DNA of 64,000 nucleotides. Origin: Polyangiaceae bacterium (GTDB taxonomy: Bacteria > Myxococcota_A > Polyangia > Polyangiales > Polyangiaceae). Of the stretch, positions 16,461 through 25,156 are shown in pieces. Where the stretch lies: assembly GCA_013361525.1 (NCBI GenBank), contig JABFXY010000069.1:1-64000 (forward strand), written 5' to 3'. How positions within the stretch are numbered: position 1 is the stretch's first letter; every line of letters begins with the position of its first letter. Under the pieces are notes generated by a model, which worked only from the letters and a program-made list of their open reading frames with translations, did no database searches and was not told the DNA's origin. Made by a program: the position numbers and the translations under genes.

Positions 16461-18311
16461 TCAACGCCGAAGGAGCGCGGCCGGCTCGAAGCGCGTGCCG
16501 TGCTTCTTCTGGTGAACGAAGAGCCGCTCGAGGAGCTCCGCGCCGAGATGTTCGGCGTAATGGAATGGTCCGCCGCGAAACGCCGGGAATGCGCCGGCCG
16601 CCACGGCGGCGACGTCTCCGTCGCGCGGTGACGCGACGATCCCTTCTTCGAGGCAATGGTGGGCCTCATTGACGATCGCGAGCGCGAGACGCATTTGAAT
16701 CTGCTCGGGCGCGATTCGGCCACGACGGAGGACGTTGGAGCGACTCGGCGCGGGAAACGGCGGACAAGCGCCGGTCGAAATGGCGACCATCGTGCGCGAA
16801 GGCGAAAGTCGCTCTCCGATGCGCTCCGCCATCTCGATGATTCGTCGTGAGGTCGCCCGCGGGCCCATTTCGACGAACACCGAGAGCGGCTCGCGTGAAA
16901 ATCCCCAGTCGTGCGCGGCGTCGGCGATCTCCCCTACGGAAGCACCGTCGTCCAGCAGGTGGAGCGTTTCGGCGACGTAGACGGCCGACATTCGCCACGA
17001 GAACCGCCCGACACCGTCTCCCTCGATGAGCGCGACGGCATGCGTCGGGACCAGAAACGAAGCCTGAGCGACGGCTCCGAGGTCGGCCGCGAGGGGGACG
17101 AGCTCGACCAGGCGGCCGCACGTCGCAATCCCGACGATGCGACGCTCGTCGGCGTGCGCCGCAATCTCCGCCAGCACGTGATCGTCGGAAGCGACCGCGA
17201 TCGTCGCATGGGGTCGAGCCGCTTGCTCGACACGCGCGAGCGCTTCACGTTTTTCGTCGAGTGTCCCTCTGGACGCCTCGACGACGACGTCGGCGCAGCG
17301 GAGGGTGTCGGCATTCACCTCGGTCACCGCGCGGACGTCGATGCCCGCGGCGCTCGCGGCTTTCGCCAAGCGAATGGCGTGCGACGTCGTCCCGACCACG
17401 GCGATCGTCTCGGGGCGGCGAGCCGAAGCGCGCAGCTCGTCGAGCCGCTGCGCTTGTGCTTCTTCCGCCTGCTCGAGCGAGAGCAGCGTGCGCGTCGCGC
17501 TCGAGGTGACGAGCTCGCCGAATGCGCGGCGCTCTACCTCCAGCGCGCTCGCGAGATCGCCGCGGGCGGCGCGCTCCGCGATCGCGACGGTGTGCACGCC
17601 AGCTGGATGATTCGACGCTCCGAGCTTTCGCACGTGGGCGTGAGCGTTCGTTCGGACGAGTCGCGAAACGACGCGCGCGACGGTGCCCGAGCGTTTCTTC
17701 TCGATGACGGTCGTCGTGCGATTGATGCCGAGCGCGAGCGTCGCCGCTCGGTCGAGGAGCTCGTCGGGCTTGGCGACGACGTCGACGAGCCCGCTCGCGT
17801 GTGCGCCCGATGCGTCGAGCTCACGTCCGTCGACCGCCATCTCGAGGGCGAGCGCGAGCCCACAAAGCTCCGTCAGCCGCTCCAGACCTTGCATCCACGG
17901 AGCGAGCCCTAGACGCACTTCGGGGAGCGCGAACCGCGTCGCGGCTTCATCGGCTGCGACGCGCGCTCGACACGCGAGCGCGAGCTCGAAGCCGGCCCCC
18001 GACGCGCGCCCTCGCACCGCGGCGACGAAAGGTTTTTCGCTCGTCCGAATCCGTTCAACGAGGCGGTGGGCGCGGACGAAGAGCTCGTCGGCTTCTCCAC
18101 GCGTCTCGAGCGAGAGCAATGCGCGGGCGTCGAAACCTTCGCAGAAGCTCGTCTCGGAAGCCGGAGCGAGCACGACACCGCGCACACCGTCGTCACGGTC
18201 GCAGGTGTCCAGGTCGCGCTCCAGCTCGTCGATGATCGCGGCATCGAGCAGACCGCGCGTTCCAGCCCGTTCGAGCTCGATGAAGGCAACCGGCCGCTCT
18301 ACGCGGATCAT
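16461..18311 (-). CDS. FadB/FadJ-like fusion of enoyl-CoA hydratase and 3-hydroxyacyl-CoA dehydrogenase, dehydrogenase half degenerate
   Basis: A 616-residue protein in the order of the fatty-oxidation multifunctional enzyme. A crotonase domain fills residues 1-200 (GRASGAGFELALACR and FALPEVRLGLAPW carry the two glutamate positions). A linker, a Rossmann-like part from about residue 320 (ETIAVVGTTSHAIRLAKAA) and two C-terminal helical domains follow. The NAD loop lacks the usual GxGxMG. The catalytic-His motif GxHFFNPV is replaced by IVGIATCGRLVELVPLA. The dehydrogenase activity is therefore probably lost or altered, while the hydratase/isomerase half may still work on acyl-CoAs. It is shorter than FadB (about 700-730). 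No thiolase partner lies nearby. It is convergent with the preceding gene, 2 nt apart. Confidence 0.82.
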   Translation of the reverse strand: MIRVERPVAFIELERAGTRGLLDAAIIDELERDLDTCDRDDGVRGVVLAPASETSFCEGFDARALLSLETRGEADELFVRAHRLVERIRTSEKPFVAAVRGRASGAGFELALACRARVAADEAATRFALPEVRLGLAPWMQGLERLTELCGLALALEMAVDGRELDASGAHASGLVDVVAKPDELLDRAATLALGINRTTTVIEKKRSGTVARVVSRLVRTNAHAHVRKLGASNHPAGVHTVAIAERAARGDLASALEVERRAFGELVTSSATRTLLSLEQAEEAQAQRLDELRASARRPETIAVVGTTSHAIRLAKAASAAGIDVRAVTEVNADTLRCADVVVEASRGTLDEKREALARVEQAARPHATIAVASDDHVLAEIAAHADERRIVGIATCGRLVELVPLAADLGAVAQASFLVPTHAVALIEGDGVGRFSWRMSAVYVAETLHLLDDGASVGEIADAAHDWGFSREPLSVFVEMGPRATSRRIIEMAERIGERLSPSRTMVAISTGACPPFPAPSRSNVLRRGRIAPEQIQMRLALAIVNEAHHCLEEGIVASPRDGDVAAVAAGAFPAFRGGPFHYAEHLGAELLERLFVHQKKHGTRFEPAALLRR

Positions 18312-18412
18312 GCCGCGTAGCTATCGGAACGCATGGTCTCGGGTCAACGTTCGCGGTAGGGTGCGTGGGCCGCTTTTCTTATCCGTGTTCCGCCTTCCTC
18401 CTTGGATTCTTT

Positions 18413-19657
18413 ATGGCTGAAACCGCTCCTTCTCGATCGCCGAACCGGTCTTCGGGCCAACAACCAGCCCCCGGCGCTACGCGTCCCTCGGGCGACCCGA
18501 ACCTCTGGATCTACTTCGCCGCTGGCGGCGTCGCCGGCGGTGCCGCCGGCTACTTCATCCACAAGCGCGGCACGGAGAAGGAAGAGGCCGCCAAAGATCT
18601 GAAGAAGCAGATCCCGCGCGCGAAGGACAAGACCGCGCGCGAGGACGCGCAGATGCAGTACGAGCGCCTCAACACGGAGGCGGGTCGACAACAGTCGGTC
18701 GGCATGGGGCTCGAGCTCGTCGGCATCGGGTTTCTGCTCGCCGGCGTCCTCGTCGCGCTGCGTGTCCGACCGCGCTTCGCCATGGGCATGGTCGCGCCCT
18801 TTTTGGCGGTCGCCGCTCTGTACGGCGTTTACAACGCAGGCATCGAGTCGATGGTCGTCTCGTCGCTCCTCGGCGTCGCGCTGGTTTATTACATGACCGG
18901 CGAGCCCGACCCTCGGAAGAAGCGCGCATTCGACGCGTTCCGGAAGTTTCCGGTTCGACGTGAAGCGGTGCCGGAGCTCGCGCCCGAGCAGCGCTGGGCC
19001 GACGTCATGCACGTCGTCACACAGGTCGAGCAACAGAAGCTCTTGAAGCGCCTCGAGCAGCTGCCGGTCGCGCACGCGCGCATCCTGCCTGCGATCGGCG
19101 AGGGAACGGCGCTCGGCTACCTCCAGCTGAAGCGCGACATCGCGTCGGTCGCGTTCGTCGACGACGACGATTTCAACGCAACCCAATACGTCTCCGTCCT
19201 CATGACGCTCGAGCGCTCGGCGCCGTCGTTCGTCGCGCGACCGCTGCCGATCGTCGACGGCGCGCCCGTTCCGAACGTCGGTCTACGTTTCCAAGACGAC
19301 GCGGCGTTTTCGGCGAAGTACTGGGTCAGCGTTCCTCCCGGGCAGGATCCCCGCGCCGTTCGCGCGTTCTTGTCGGGCGTCGTCCGTGACGAGCTCCTGA
19401 GCCTTCCGAACGTGTGGCTCCACGTCCAAGGGACGGTCATGGCGCTCACGGTCTACGGACCGTTCGACGCCGAGCTGGTCGACCACCTCGTCGACGTCGG
19501 CGACGTCCTCTTCGCCGAATATGGAGCGGACAACGGCCCGAGCCTCCTCGATCCCGACGACGCGGAGATCGTGGGCGGTGAGACGCTCGTGAAGAAGCCC
19601 AAGAAAAAGCGTAAGAAGCCCGCGCCCGAAGGCCCGAGCGCGTCGTCTGCGCCATGA
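18413..19657 (+). CDS. Membrane protein of unknown function, upstream of BtpA-family gene
   Basis: A 414-residue protein from ATG 18413 (MAETAPSRSPN); the open frame starts at 18365. A low-complexity N-terminus precedes a first hydrophobic stretch (YFAAGGVAGGAAGYFI). Next come a charged coiled segment with many Lys/Glu (EKEEAAKDLKKQIPRAKD), two or three membrane helices (GMGLELVGIGFLLAGVLVAL; VAPFLAVAALYGVY) and a soluble C-terminal domain with several strands (DIASVAFVDDDDFNATQYVSV). It ends in a Lys-rich tail KKPKKKRKKPAP. I recognise no family. The stop overlaps the BtpA start (ATGA), so the pair is translationally coupled. Confidence 0.65.
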   Translation: MAETAPSRSPNRSSGQQPAPGATRPSGDPNLWIYFAAGGVAGGAAGYFIHKRGTEKEEAAKDLKKQIPRAKDKTAREDAQMQYERLNTEAGRQQSVGMGLELVGIGFLLAGVLVALRVRPRFAMGMVAPFLAVAALYGVYNAGIESMVVSSLLGVALVYYMTGEPDPRKKRAFDAFRKFPVRREAVPELAPEQRWADVMHVVTQVEQQKLLKRLEQLPVAHARILPAIGEGTALGYLQLKRDIASVAFVDDDDFNATQYVSVLMTLERSAPSFVARPLPIVDGAPVPNVGLRFQDDAAFSAKYWVSVPPGQDPRAVRAFLSGVVRDELLSLPNVWLHVQGTVMALTVYGPFDAELVDHLVDVGDVLFAEYGADNGPSLLDPDDAEIVGGETLVKKPKKKRKKPAPEGPSASSAP

Positions 19658-20475
19658 CGATCCCTTCGCTCATCGGCGTCATCCACCTTCGACCGCTGCC
19701 TGGCAGCCCCGGCTTTTCGGGGGACATGGCGGCGGTCGCCGCCGCGTGTGCGCGTGACGCGCATGCGCTCGCCGATGCCGGATTCGATGGCATCGTCGTC
19801 GAAAACTACGGCGATGCTCCGTTCGAGCCGGGCTCGGTGAGCCCGGTGACCATTGCGGCCATGACTCGCTGCGCCCTCGCTGCGCGGGTCGCTGCACCGA
19901 CCGTGACGCTCGGGATCAACGTGCTCCGCAACGACGCGGAGGCAGCGATCGCGATCGCTGTCGCCTCCGGAGCCTCACTCGTTCGCGTCAACGTCCACGT
20001 CGGCGCGCGCATGACGGATCAAGGCCTGATTCAAGGGCAGGCGCACCGCACGTTGCGAATGCGGCGGGCGCTCGAGGCGCAGCACGTGCGGCTCCTCTGC
20101 GACGTCGACGTGAAACACTCGGCGCCGGTCGCGCCGCGCCCGCTCACGGAGGAGACGAGCGATCTCGTCGGCCGCGGCGGCGCCGACGCGGTCCTGGTGA
20201 CCGGCAGCGGCACGGGTCGGTCGGTGAACCTCCGCGAGCTCGACGAGGTCATTCGCGCCGCGTCGGTTCCGGTGCTCGTGGCGAGCGGCGTGACCGAAGG
20301 CGCGCTCGCCGCGATCAAGCGAGCGCACGGCGTCATCGTCGGCTCCGCGCTTCGTGCGGACGGCAAAGCGGGTGGCCCTGTCGACCCCACGCAGGCGAAG
20401 AAATTCGCCGAGGCCTTCCACGCGATGAAGCGCGCCGCCGCCGAGGGGCGCCTGGACAGCATTCCGCCAGCATGA
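19654..20475 (+). CDS. BtpA/SgcQ-family TIM-barrel protein
   Basis: A 273-residue protein of the BtpA family (PF03437). It shows the typical start IGVIHLRPLPGSP, then DAHALADAGFDGIVVENYGDAPF, VTLGINVLRNDAEAAIAIA and the phosphate-like turn GADAVLVTGSGTG. In cyanobacteria BtpA stabilises photosystem I. In other bacteria the family occurs without photosynthesis and is described as a predicted TIM-barrel enzyme; the reaction is not established. No photosynthesis genes occur in the window. The start overlaps the upstream stop by 4 nt, and a strong terminator hairpin follows immediately. Confidence 0.88.
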   Translation: MTIPSLIGVIHLRPLPGSPGFSGDMAAVAAACARDAHALADAGFDGIVVENYGDAPFEPGSVSPVTIAAMTRCALAARVAAPTVTLGINVLRNDAEAAIAIAVASGASLVRVNVHVGARMTDQGLIQGQAHRTLRMRRALEAQHVRLLCDVDVKHSAPVAPRPLTEETSDLVGRGGADAVLVTGSGTGRSVNLRELDEVIRAASVPVLVASGVTEGALAAIKRAHGVIVGSALRADGKAGGPVDPTQAKKFAEAFHAMKRAAAEGRLDSIPPA

Positions 20476-20502
20476 AAATCGAGGGATTCTCCCTCGATTT
20501 TG
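20475..20502 (+). terminator. Intrinsic terminator hairpin after the BtpA-family gene
   Basis: AAAATCGAGGGA (20475-20486) pairs perfectly with TCCCTCGATTTT (20490-20501) around a 3-nt loop. The arm ends in four Ts, and the mirror arm starts with four As, so it could work on both strands. It begins at the last base of the stop codon. Confidence 0.82.
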
Positions 20503-20566
20503 GGCCTTGAAGAACCGACAGCCGTCGCGTGACAGACGGGGGGGCGGCGATCCACAATCCGCCGCG

Positions 20567-21091
20567 ATGCTCCGCCCCGTCTTTGCTCTGTTCGGTCTCG
20601 TCGCGCTCGCTTGTTTTGGATGTGATGCCGCGCCCTCCGTGGGCGGCGAAGCCATCGCAGCCGAAACGACCACGGCCACGTCGACCGCGACCGGCGCGGG
20701 TGCTTCGACGGACGGCGGATCGCTCGCCAAGAAGACCTTCGGCGCCGCCATTACCGAGGCGACCGATACGAACCTCGCCGACATCGCGGCGGCGCCCGCT
20801 TCGTTCACCGACAAGACGGTGCGCACGACCGGCAAGGTCGTCGCCGTTTGCAAGAAGGCCGGCTGCTGGATGGAGATCGGCGACGATTCATCTCGGGCGC
20901 ACGTGAAGATGAGCGGCCACAGCTTCACCGTTCCCCGCACGTCGAGCGGCCATACCGCCGTCGTGCAAGGCACGGTCAAAGGCGGCGCTCCCGAGAACGA
21001 GTGCGGCTCGAAAGATTCCTGCGGCGGCGAGGAGAACGGCGCCATCGCAAAGGTCGAGATCGTCGCGACCGGCGTCGAGTTCATCGACTGA
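20567..21091 (+). CDS. DUF4920 lipoprotein
   Basis: A 174-residue lipoprotein. From ATG 20567 the signal MLRPVFALFGLVALACFGC ends in a lipobox with the acylated Cys; a Thr/Ala-rich linker follows to about residue 55. The globular part has FTDKTVRTTGKVVAVCKKAGCWMEIGD and GHTAVVQGTVKGG, matching DUF4920 (PF16267), an OB-like domain of unknown role found in outer-membrane lipoproteins of myxobacteria and Bacteroidetes. Cysteines in CKKAGCW and ECGSKDSC may form a metal site or disulfide. The open frame from 20507 overlaps the hairpin and is not the true start. The dispersed repeat copy B starts at the last base of the stop codon. Confidence 0.85.
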   Translation: MLRPVFALFGLVALACFGCDAAPSVGGEAIAAETTTATSTATGAGASTDGGSLAKKTFGAAITEATDTNLADIAAAPASFTDKTVRTTGKVVAVCKKAGCWMEIGDDSSRAHVKMSGHSFTVPRTSSGHTAVVQGTVKGGAPENECGSKDSCGGEENGAIAKVEIVATGVEFID

Positions 21092-21230
21092 GGGGTGTCC
21101 CAGGTTTCGGCTCGTCCTTCGGCCCGGCCCGCGCTGACGCGCGCAAGTGAAGGCCGGACCGAACGCCGAGCCGAATGCCGGAGTCTGGACGGCACCTTCA
21201 TGTCGCTTGTCCGCCCTTCGGGCGGACTAG
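21091..21230 (-). repeat. Dispersed 140-bp hairpin repeat, copy B (inverted)
   Basis: Read on the minus strand this copy starts CTAGTCCGCCCGAAGGGCGG, identical to copy A for 20 bases, and ends near GGGACACCCCT. It contains the same arms: TCGGCTCG with CGAGCCGA, and a CGGTCCGGCC variant against GGCCGGGCCGAA. It lies directly behind the DUF4920 stop and 47 nt before the next start. Confidence 0.87.
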
Positions 21231-21277
21231 CCAAGTTTCGCCGTTGGCCGCGATCGCCTGAGTGCTATACGGGCCGA

Positions 21278-21562
21278 ATGAAGCGTGAGAAGCGGCTCAC
21301 CAAGCGCGAGCGCAAGGCGCTGTCCCCCCAGCCGGCGCAGCCGCAGGGCCATCACCACCACGGTCACATCCACTGCACCGCGTGCGGCAAACATCTCGAC
21401 GAGGAGATGTTCGACGGCAACCCCGCCGAAGCCGTCTTCCTGCAGTGCGACCACAAGAGCGAATTCCCGTCGTGTGCCGCCTGCGCCGATCGCACGCGCG
21501 AGATCCTCGCGGAGCACGATCGCACCGGCCAGCCGGTGAAGCACGCCGCCGCCTGGCACTGA
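21278..21562 (+). CDS. Small Cys/His-rich putative metal-binding protein
   Basis: A 94-residue protein from ATG 21278. A basic N-terminus (MKREKRLTKRERKAL) is followed by a His cluster GHHHHGHIH. Next are CxxC in HCTACGKHL, a CDHKSEFPSCAACADR pair and the tail AAAWH. Four to six Cys and many His suggest one zinc (or other metal) site in a treble-clef-like fold. No signal peptide. I do not recognise a named family. The following MMPL gene starts 25 nt downstream in the same direction. Confidence 0.7.
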   Translation: MKREKRLTKRERKALSPQPAQPQGHHHHGHIHCTACGKHLDEEMFDGNPAEAVFLQCDHKSEFPSCAACADRTREILAEHDRTGQPVKHAAAWH

Positions 21563-21587
21563 GCCGGCCGGTCGAGACTTCCCCGTC

Positions 21588-24152
21588 GTGAGCGCCGCCC
21601 GCAAGGTGAACAAGCCGGGCTCGATGGGCTCGGGCCGCCTCGTGCTCGGCGCGGTCGCGCTCATCTCCATCATCGCCGCGCTGATCGTCGTGTTCGGGGT
21701 GAAGTTGAACCCGGACGTGGTCGCGCTCTTGCCGTCGCGCGGTGATGCGGCCGTCCTCGGTCGATATTTGCGCGGCTTCGGCGGCGGTGGTCTCGCGGTC
21801 GTCTTGATCGAGAGCGACGAGGAGTCGGACGCGGCGCGCGAAGCGGCGGATCGGATCGCGGCGGAGCTCGCTGCCGATCCGACGATTTCGTTCGCGGCCG
21901 CGCGCCTCGAGCCGGGCTCCCGCGTCGAGCCGCTTCTTTCGTGGCGCGTCGCCGACGCCGAGGGCCGTAAGCGGCTCGCGGAGGCGCTCGAGCCCGAAGC
22001 GATGCGCGAGCGACTTCGCGAGACGAGGAAGCTGCTCCTCGCGCCCGGCAGCTCCTCCTCTTCGGATGCGATCGCGAAGGATCCGCTGCGTCTCACGGCG
22101 ATCGCCTACTCCGACCGCGCGATCGGCGCGGGCGTCACGGCGCGGCCGGATGGCTACTTCGCGACACCCAACGGCAAGGCGCACCTCATCGTCATCAAGC
22201 CGAAGGGGCAGGCGCTTCGAGGCGCGGACGCCAAGGCATTCGTCGAATCCGTGGAGAAGTTGCTCGATGCGCAGCGCAAAGAGCATCCATCGCTGCGAAT
22301 CCGTCTGACGGGTCCACACGCCATTGCCGCAAGCATGGAGAGGATGTTGCGGCGCGATCTCGAATGGTCGGGCATCGCGTCGGTCGTCCTCGCGAGCCTC
22401 GCATTCGCGCTCGTTTTCCGCCGGCTGCGCGCGCTCGTCGCGATTCTCCCGCCGCTCGCGCTCGGCACGTTGTGGACCGGCGCCGTCGCCGCTTCGTGGC
22501 CGGGCGGCATCAGCGCCATTGCCGTTGCGTTCACGTCGATCGTCGTCGGCGTCGGCTTCGACACGGGCGTGCATGTTTATGCCGCCGTCCTCGACGCGCG
22601 CAGGGAAGGCATCCCCGCCGCCGAAGCTGCGCGTATCGCGCGACGTCGCACGGCGCGACCGGTCCTCGTCGCTGCGACCATTGCAGCGGTCGCATTCGCG
22701 AGCCTTGCGCTTTCGAGCGTGGAGGCGCTCGCGCAGCTCGGCTTGTTGTGTGCGACCGGCGAGCTGATGACCGCGATTGCGATCGTCGCGACCACCCCCG
22801 AGATCGCGGCGCTCCTCGAGCGCGGCACGCCTCCGCCGGTGACGAAGCCCGCCTACACGCGCTTCTTCTCGGCCCTCACGGCGACGCGCCGTCGCGCGGC
22901 GATCGCGGTCGGCGTGTGTGTCCTCGCCGGCCTCTCGGCGATCGTCTCCGGCGTCCACATCTCCGACAGCATCGTCGCGGTTCGCCCGAAGAAGCTCGCC
23001 GAGCTCGAGGTCGAAGATCGCATCTTCGAGCTCTTCGGCGGCAAAGCGCAGCCCTGGATCGTCCTGGTCACGGATCCCGATCGCGATACGGCCATGGCGC
23101 GCGCCGATGCGATCGCGGAAGCCCTCGCTTCCGATCGCGACAACGTCGCTCGCGTCGACGCGCTCACCTCGCTGTTGCCCGCCGAGGCGACGCAGCGCAA
23201 ACGTCTCGCGGAGCGCGACGCCCTCGACCTCGGTGCGAAAGCCACGGCGCTCGAGAAGGCGCTCGGTGATGTTCGCTTCAGCGTCGCTCCGTTCGAGCCG
23301 TACCTCGAGTCGATGCGCAAAGCGCCGAGCGACGTTTTCTCGGTCGACGAAGCGCTGAAAGGCGATCTCGCGGTCGTCGCGTCTCGATACCTCGCCGAAG
23401 AAGGCGGCGACCACCTCGTCGCGCTGCACGTTCAGCTCACCGACGCCGACGGCGCGCGCGCCGAGCTCGAGCAAAGGGTCCACGGCCTCGACCCGCACGC
23501 GAGCATTACCGGTTATGCGCGCCTCGAATCGGATCTACACGATGCCCTCGCGCACGACATGCCGCGCATCGGCGCCGTTGCAGGCGTTCTCGTCGCGGTG
23601 CTGCTGGCTGTGTCGCTCCGCCGCCTTCGCGACATCGTCCTCGCCCTCGGCGTGTTGGTCGTCGGGTTGGGATCGCTCTTCGGTGTGGTCGGCGCGCTCG
23701 GCGTGCCGCTTCACCTCTATTCGGCGCTCGTCATTCCGGTGCTCCTGGGCATTTCGGTCGACGAGGCGATGTTCCTCCTTCACCACGGGCGCGAGGAAGA
23801 ATCGAGTGGGAGCGCCGACGGCGAAGACGACCCGATCGTGCGCACCATCGTTCGAGAAGCGCCGCCGGTCATCACCACCGCGCTCACGACCAGCGCCGGT
23901 CTTCTGGCGCTCGTCTTTGCGAACTACGAGGGACTGCGCGACCTCGGCATCATGGGCGCCGTCGGCAACGCGGCGAACCTCGTCGTGGCGCTTCTATTGG
24001 TTCCGGCGGGGATGAGGCTTTCGCAGCGGCGGCGACTGGGCCCGTCAGCTGCCGGTCCCGTGGAGCAGAACGCGGATCGCGAGCACCAACATCGGCGTGC
24101 TGAGAACGACGACGGAAACGAGCGCGAGGACGGAGAACGATCGCGGGATTAG
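21588..24152 (+). CDS. MMPL/RND-superfamily transporter, HpnN-like
   Basis: An 854-residue inner-membrane permease with the two-half RND layout: one N-terminal helix (LVLGAVALISIIAALIVVFG), a periplasmic loop, then about five helices. This is repeated after about residue 430. SIVVGVGFDTGVHVYAAVL and GISVDEAMFLLHHGR are the paired helix-4 regions with the Asp residues that carry protons in this superfamily. Such proteins move lipids, hopanoids or hydrophobic compounds outward. The size is near that of HpnN-type exporters, but no hopanoid genes are in view. The last 35 residues are charged and overlap a convergent gene by 108 nt. The start is GTG 21588; ATG 21624 is an alternative. Confidence 0.88.
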   Translation: MSAARKVNKPGSMGSGRLVLGAVALISIIAALIVVFGVKLNPDVVALLPSRGDAAVLGRYLRGFGGGGLAVVLIESDEESDAAREAADRIAAELAADPTISFAAARLEPGSRVEPLLSWRVADAEGRKRLAEALEPEAMRERLRETRKLLLAPGSSSSSDAIAKDPLRLTAIAYSDRAIGAGVTARPDGYFATPNGKAHLIVIKPKGQALRGADAKAFVESVEKLLDAQRKEHPSLRIRLTGPHAIAASMERMLRRDLEWSGIASVVLASLAFALVFRRLRALVAILPPLALGTLWTGAVAASWPGGISAIAVAFTSIVVGVGFDTGVHVYAAVLDARREGIPAAEAARIARRRTARPVLVAATIAAVAFASLALSSVEALAQLGLLCATGELMTAIAIVATTPEIAALLERGTPPPVTKPAYTRFFSALTATRRRAAIAVGVCVLAGLSAIVSGVHISDSIVAVRPKKLAELEVEDRIFELFGGKAQPWIVLVTDPDRDTAMARADAIAEALASDRDNVARVDALTSLLPAEATQRKRLAERDALDLGAKATALEKALGDVRFSVAPFEPYLESMRKAPSDVFSVDEALKGDLAVVASRYLAEEGGDHLVALHVQLTDADGARAELEQRVHGLDPHASITGYARLESDLHDALAHDMPRIGAVAGVLVAVLLAVSLRRLRDIVLALGVLVVGLGSLFGVVGALGVPLHLYSALVIPVLLGISVDEAMFLLHHGREEESSGSADGEDDPIVRTIVREAPPVITTALTTSAGLLALVFANYEGLRDLGIMGAVGNAANLVVALLLVPAGMRLSQRRRLGPSAAGPVEQNADREHQHRRAENDDGNEREDGERSRD

Positions 24153-25109
24153 CGATCGAATGCGTGCGCCCGCCGGTATCCGCTCCCGGAAGAACGCGAA
24201 GGCGCCCACGAGAAAGCCGATCGTGACCATTGCAAGCGAGGTCTTCGGTGGAGCCACGCGGACCGCGAGCGGACCAATGCCACCAATGGTCGCGTGTCTC
24301 TTTATGACCAGAGGGAAATACGAGTCCTGGATGACGAGGCCGTCGATGTCTGGCGCACGGTGAATCCGAACGGAGCTTGCCCCAGCGGTGCCTTTGACGC
24401 GTTTTTCGTGTCCACCCTCCGGTGTGCGCACCAATAGTTCGCAGAGTCCACGCTGCTCGCCGCAGTGGTAGTGAAACGAATAGCCCGCCGCCGTGACCTC
24501 GTTCGTGATGCAACCAGCATAGGCGACCTCCGGATGCAGATCTCGAAACTCGCGTGCAGGCTGCGGCTCGCATTCGAGCGCCTCTGCAGGCGGGATCTCG
24601 TCGACGACGGGCAGCGAAGCAACGTAGTTGCTCCGTTCCGGAAGACGCAGCTCCCTCCACCATCCAAACACGCACGACGCGGCCGATAGCGCTAGCACCG
24701 CCGGCAGCAGCTTTGCTGCATAGCGCGAAACCTTTATCGCGATCTCCGGGGCTCGCACGAGGTTGCTCACGGCCCATTGCGCTGCGATGGCGGCATACGC
24801 TCCAGCCGGACAAATGAATGGATAGTTGGCGCGCTTGACGAGGTATGGAGTGTGCTCGCTCGGCCCCAGCGTTTCCGCGCTCACCAGCCCCATTGCCATG
24901 ACCTGGGGCAAAATGAGGCCCGCAAGCTTCAGCAACATGCCGTCGACGTTGCGCGGTCGGAGATCGGCCGTGATCACGAAACCGACGAGCACCGCGGCGC
25001 CGCCGGCCACTGGTCCGTAGAAGAGCGTGACCAAGGCCGCCCCGACGGCACTGCCGAAGTAAAGGGCCTCGCCGACCGGCTGAGCAACTGTGGCGCCGTT
25101 GTCCCCCAT
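24045..25109 (-). CDS. Membrane protein of unknown function
   Basis: A 354-residue protein. The first 150 residues form four or five hydrophobic helices (GSAVGAALVTLFYGPVAGGAAVLVGFV; LLPAVLALSAASCVFGW). A soluble loop (about residues 170-290) carries several Cys (ALECEPQPARE; YAGCITNEVTA; FHYHCGEQRGLCELL), probably disulfide-bonded outside the membrane. Two further helices close the protein (SLAMVTIGFLVGAFAFF; VLALVSVVVLSTPMLVLAI). No family recognised. It overlaps the 3' end of the convergent MMPL gene by 108 nt, and both frames look genuine. Its base composition reads a little less GC-rich than its neighbours, which could reflect acquisition. Confidence 0.72.
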   Translation of the reverse strand: MGDNGATVAQPVGEALYFGSAVGAALVTLFYGPVAGGAAVLVGFVITADLRPRNVDGMLLKLAGLILPQVMAMGLVSAETLGPSEHTPYLVKRANYPFICPAGAYAAIAAQWAVSNLVRAPEIAIKVSRYAAKLLPAVLALSAASCVFGWWRELRLPERSNYVASLPVVDEIPPAEALECEPQPAREFRDLHPEVAYAGCITNEVTAAGYSFHYHCGEQRGLCELLVRTPEGGHEKRVKGTAGASSVRIHRAPDIDGLVIQDSYFPLVIKRHATIGGIGPLAVRVAPPKTSLAMVTIGFLVGAFAFFRERIPAGARIRSLIPRSFSVLALVSVVVLSTPMLVLAIRVLLHGTGS

Positions 25110-25156
25110 TGTCTCGGACCCTTACCACCCGCACGCGCCGAAGCAATTCGGTCTGC

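Noticed and set aside
21297-23498. 733-codon minus-strand frame opposite the MMPL gene
   Set aside because: The plus strand encodes an unmistakable RND permease; the antisense frame is Arg/Asp/Glu-rich noise.
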